Shown in pieces: positions 7,101-8,852 of a stretch of 8,852 nt of DNA. Source of the stretch: Clostridia bacterium (GTDB lineage Bacteria; Bacillota; Clostridia; Oscillospirales; CAG-272); the NCBI GenBank assembly GCA_900753285.1, contig CAADYN010000006.1:1-8852 (forward strand), written 5' to 3'. The first letter of the stretch is position 1. Every line of letters starts with the position of its first letter. Both the position numbers and the translations under genes were made by a program. The notes under the pieces are model-generated. The model had not been told where the DNA came from and ran no database searches. It saw nothing but the letters and a program-made list of their open reading frames with translations.

Positions 7101-8852
7101 AACTTCCGGCGGAAAAACAACGTCTTACACATATGACAGATTCGGCAATACTCTTTCCGTAACGGACGCTCTCGGTCAAAGCGAAACCTATAACTACTCA
7201 ACTCTCGGAAAGCTTCTCTCAAAGACTGACAGAAACGGCGTTACCACATCGTACAGCTATGACGCTCTCGGAAGAACCATAAGTATTTGCGCTTCGTCTG
7301 GGACAATAACCGACGTTGTGCGCACGACATACACCAAAACAGGCAGAGTTCATACGGAAGAAAACAATACTCAGAGGACAGTCTATACCTACGACATCAG
7401 AGGATTTGTTTCATCGGTAACGGAGTCCGAGACGAGAAGAACCGAAACTCCGTCAGACCCGGAACCAAGTCCTGATCCGGAACCCGACCCAGACCCCGAT
7501 CCTGACCCAGATCCTGATCCAGACCCTGAAATTCCCGTAATTCCTGAAAACTCCGTCACATTCACTATCAACTATAATTGCAGCTCGATTCAGAACGAAA
7601 TACTCACATTAGAAATCGGCGCAGCTTTTACTATTCCTTCAGGCAACATTTGCCCCGGATACGAGCTAATAAGTTGGACTGACGAAAGCGGAAACAGCTA
7701 TACTCCCGGGCAGACACTTACGGTAGGTGAAGATTCAAAAACCTTTACCGCAGAATGGCAGGTTAAGCAGTATCGTATTTCATATGTTGGCAACGGCTAC
7801 ACCACCAAAGACGGCACTTATATCTATTCTGAGTACCGCAGCTATGATGAAGAGTTCAAACTTACTCCTAATGAGTTTGTATGCAGCGATGATGAAGTTC
7901 GTTTCAGCGGGTGGAGTTTAACCGAGAACAGCAAGAAAATCGACTATGCCGATGAAGAAACCGTCGTAAATATTGCCGATTATGAGACTGATTCGGTTTC
8001 GCTCTATGCAGTATGGGAAACAGGAACAATTCTCGATCCTATAAGACCTCCCGTAACCGAAATGTCGGCGGAAATCCCCGTAGAGGAAAATCTCTCGTAC
8101 ATAAAAACCTACACATACGACCTTAACGGAAACCGAACGGGATTCACAATCACACACGGAGACGAAACTGTTCAAAGCCTTACATACGAATATGACAGCC
8201 TCGACAGACTTATTTCCGTCAAAAACGGTAATGTAACCGAAGCGGAATACACATACGACACCAACGGAAACCGCGCAAGCTTGACATACGCAAACAATAC
8301 CTACATCACCTACACCTATAACAAGGCGAACTGGGTAACAAATCTCACGAACTCAAGAGGCAGTTATCCCGTATCGTCGTTCGACTACACATATTACCTT
8401 TCGGGAAATCAGAAGAGCAAGACCGACATAGACGGCAAGACTACAACTTACGCTTATGACGACTTGAACAGACTTACTTCCGAAAGCGACACGAGCGGAC
8501 TTTGCCTTGAATACGAATACGACTCTGCGGGAAACAGAACTTCTCTTACGTCTACTGGCAGTGAGAACTACACGACAGAATACGTTTACGACGACAACAA
8601 CCGACTATTGACCGAAACAAAATCAGCGGGTGCGAACGGAAATGTAACCTCTTACACCTACGACGCAAACGGAAATACCCTCACAAAGAGCGTAGTCGAG
8701 GGCGCAAACGGAATCTCCGGCACGACATACGAGTACAACCTCTTAGGACAGCAGACGAAATCCACGACAAACGGCAAAAGCGTATGCTATTCTTATAACG
8801 CACAGGGAACTCGCACGGCAAAGGTTACGTCTAACAGATATACTTCGTACTA
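4072..8852 (+). CDS. Secreted RHS/YD-repeat protein, 3'-truncated
   Basis: At least 1593 codons are open with no stop before the right edge. RHS/YD proteins form a hollow beta shell that often encloses a variable C-terminal toxin; here the shell would be exported through the Sec pathway. Residues 1-30 are a signal peptide. Residues 31 to about 110 are an acidic, Tyr-rich linker. Residues 118-142 (VNKLTGELTLSSTD, then GRNGLDL) match the usual RHS N-terminal region, which continues with the SDGRMYHF and KYKDGKKEYFSSDGNL blocks. Scattered YD-like units start near residue 345 and become regular from about 504 and especially 624, with YTYD followed by GN or LGR. Residues 1129-1153 are a Pro-Asp linker, 1162-1229 and 1233-1315 are two InlB/Flg_new-like repeats, and YD repeats resume from about 1343. 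The last block (YSYNAQGTRTAKV) resembles the end of an RHS core, so the variable tip is probably just outside. GC content rises from about 20-30% in the first half to 43-53% later. It may be a polymorphic toxin or an adhesin; the missing end would decide. Confidence 0.92.
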   Translation, partial: MTHHSVSAKVFSAILSLLMAAQVFPLAAMADSITVDTEYSSLEAFPDYEPDVVYDTVVDYTREIPETFINEEIPYADYNEDASSSIVSDSSNDEEIDFNSRPYIRNSHYISDTRKEEVNKLTGELTLSSTDYVLKGRNGLDLVIGHIYSSQYADNRYVMGFTSYNNIENETESSSHVDKTDYYSLGSGTFLAFSHIDIDSTGTKHIIYLSDGRMYHFSNVAIKGNYEILNYKLKDISISSDNSFSNGRVHSRFVLKYKDGKKEYFSSDGNLIGIKDKNDNCITFINSLDMGFPTIEIIDSLNQITTIQRYTESDGYLIKVEFPNNVYIDYHIKKDSTNTYALAGYCDPMGNTTHYSYYDSVGVNSARNGKTLALKTITYSNGLSTEYTYEKASRIVYATHGMFNKLKTREDSYKFDYYNYEKYIYNKDYITAHKEGLGCETSILDSLGKYTTSKFDKDGRILSEEIYDYQHLMQKTDYVYKEKIINDNITAENILPIKITNTYYNDDSINEKIRLYSYDDKGNIIKEWSELASGNSNDTEYLTTYTYSSDYNILIDTTYKTDSYNTVSKTNVLNDDNTNIAKSITYVNGNPTQKTLYSYDSYGNMISSSRCYGDNFAEKNITEYTYNRGAFLASESHKGMSDSDGITTSDITTYYTYDDIGNILSTTDGNGNTTKYTYDKLGNVKTVNNPDGTTVIYDRDYEANTITVTDENNNSVKYVYTPFGQELRSVDVASSQIMLEKKYDEKLRLKSSKDYKYGAETKYTYDIFDRVRSVIVCQDNDILTETDYKYNDAAIGGTYTETEKTVVGDDNSPSIVTYEYRDEADNLVQEHYFTKVKENEKYVTKEFTNTYTYDYIGRQIKFLSASDKEKSLDYTEKTEYNENGKPTKTFNSLGQYTQNVYDKLGRLVTASDYAGTPTTYTYDNLDRLLTQTSTIEDGVTSTIKYDYDGNGNIIRERHQTNAVGEAAEWTKTEYTYDSRNRLTEVKQYDGNILANTASYTYDGVGNMLTSTSGGKTTSYTYDRFGNTLSVTDALGQSETYNYSTLGKLLSKTDRNGVTTSYSYDALGRTISICASSGTITDVVRTTYTKTGRVHTEENNTQRTVYTYDIRGFVSSVTESETRRTETPSDPEPSPDPEPDPDPDPDPDPDPDPEIPVIPENSVTFTINYNCSSIQNEILTLEIGAAFTIPSGNICPGYELISWTDESGNSYTPGQTLTVGEDSKTFTAEWQVKQYRISYVGNGYTTKDGTYIYSEYRSYDEEFKLTPNEFVCSDDEVRFSGWSLTENSKKIDYADEETVVNIADYETDSVSLYAVWETGTILDPIRPPVTEMSAEIPVEENLSYIKTYTYDLNGNRTGFTITHGDETVQSLTYEYDSLDRLISVKNGNVTEAEYTYDTNGNRASLTYANNTYITYTYNKANWVTNLTNSRGSYPVSSFDYTYYLSGNQKSKTDIDGKTTTYAYDDLNRLTSESDTSGLCLEYEYDSAGNRTSLTSTGSENYTTEYVYDDNNRLLTETKSAGANGNVTSYTYDANGNTLTKSVVEGANGISGTTYEYNLLGQQTKSTTNGKSVCYSYNAQGTRTAKVTSNRYTSY
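5941..7410 (+). repeat. First regular YD-repeat block
   Basis: Units with the core Y-T-Y-D/N followed by x-x-G-N or x-L-G-R recur at spacings of roughly 20 to 35 residues, for example at 5941, 6034, 6100, 6616, 6829, 7000 and 7126. The DNA core is similar between units (TACACATACGA or TACACATATGA). These build the beta-strand wrap of the RHS shell. Confidence 0.85.
7456..7530 (+). repeat. Pro-Asp/Glu dipeptide tract (25 residues)
   Basis: Codons for alternating Pro and Asp or Glu, with one Ser, form a 6-base tandem repeat of the type GAYCCN. It encodes a stiff acidic linker (residues 1129-1153) at the boundary between the YD block and the inserted beta repeats. Simple repeats like this can change length by slippage in steps that keep the frame. 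Confidence 0.9.
7555..8016 (+). other. Two InlB B-repeat/Flg_new-like domains inserted in the YD shell
   Basis: Residues 1162-1229 (VTFTINYNC, then GYELISWTDESG, ending FTAEW) and 1233-1315 (YRISYVGNGY, then RFSGWSLTENSK, ending LYAVW) each follow the Listeria-Bacteroides repeat pattern. That pattern is a starting beta strand, a G-Y/F-x-x-x-x-W turn, and a closing [YT]A-x-W. Such repeats are common in surface proteins of Firmicutes as spacer or adhesion modules. The assignment is by pattern. Confidence 0.75.
8101..8850 (+). repeat. Second YD-repeat block after the inserted domains
   Basis: YD units resume at 8110 (YTYDLNGNR) and recur at about 8185, 8251, 8452, 8515, 8584 and 8656 up to the window edge. 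They are more uniform, with a strong D-x-x-G-N-R pattern, and resemble the conserved core that normally precedes the variable C-terminal tip in RHS proteins. Confidence 0.85.

Noticed and set aside
7389..7571. Minus-strand frame encoding a Gly-Ser repeat
   Set aside because: It is the antisense image of the Pro-Asp tract in the RHS gene.
7918..8175. Minus-strand frame of 85 residues
   Set aside because: It is a shadow of the RHS frame, with no start signals or recognisable motifs.

Overview
The window looks like accessory DNA from a low-to-moderate GC Gram-positive anaerobe of the Clostridia (Ruminococcus/Oscillospiraceae-like). This is inferred from the AGGAG-type ribosome binding site, TTGACA/TATAAT promoters with extended -10 boxes, AT-rich spacers, and the style of the secreted YD-repeat protein. 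No RNA gene, CRISPR array, transposase or integrase is visible. All supported genes are on the + strand.

Region 1 (1-3392) holds a 5'-truncated protein that joins the C-terminal part of a subtilisin-like (S8) serine protease to a DUF1611-type P-loop domain. It is followed 59 bases later by a complete ABC exporter with fused membrane and ATPase domains. This pairing fits an export and maturation cassette for a small ribosomal peptide: the protease would trim the peptide and the transporter, which has no peptidase domain of its own, would export it. The precursor peptide and any modifying enzyme would lie upstream of base 1, so the system is an inference. The open frame that starts with ATG at 199 is not a full gene, because its frame continues without a stop to base 1 and encodes protease motifs there.

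Region 2 (3393-4071) is an AT-rich spacer. It contains a near-perfect promoter, a second extended -10 box enclosed by a 7-bp inverted repeat, and a small gene remnant interrupted by two in-frame stops. It also has a weak terminator-like hairpin and a longer imperfect inverted repeat.

Region 3 (4072 to the right edge) is one very long open frame of at least 1593 codons. It encodes a secreted RHS/YD-repeat protein with a signal peptide, an N-terminal RHS-associated region and many YD repeats. A Pro-Asp linker and two InlB/Flg_new-type beta repeats are inserted into the shell, after which YD repeats resume. The C-terminal end, where a toxin or other variable tip would sit, is outside the window. 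The gene is strongly AT-rich in its first half and close to balanced in its second half, which suggests a mosaic history.
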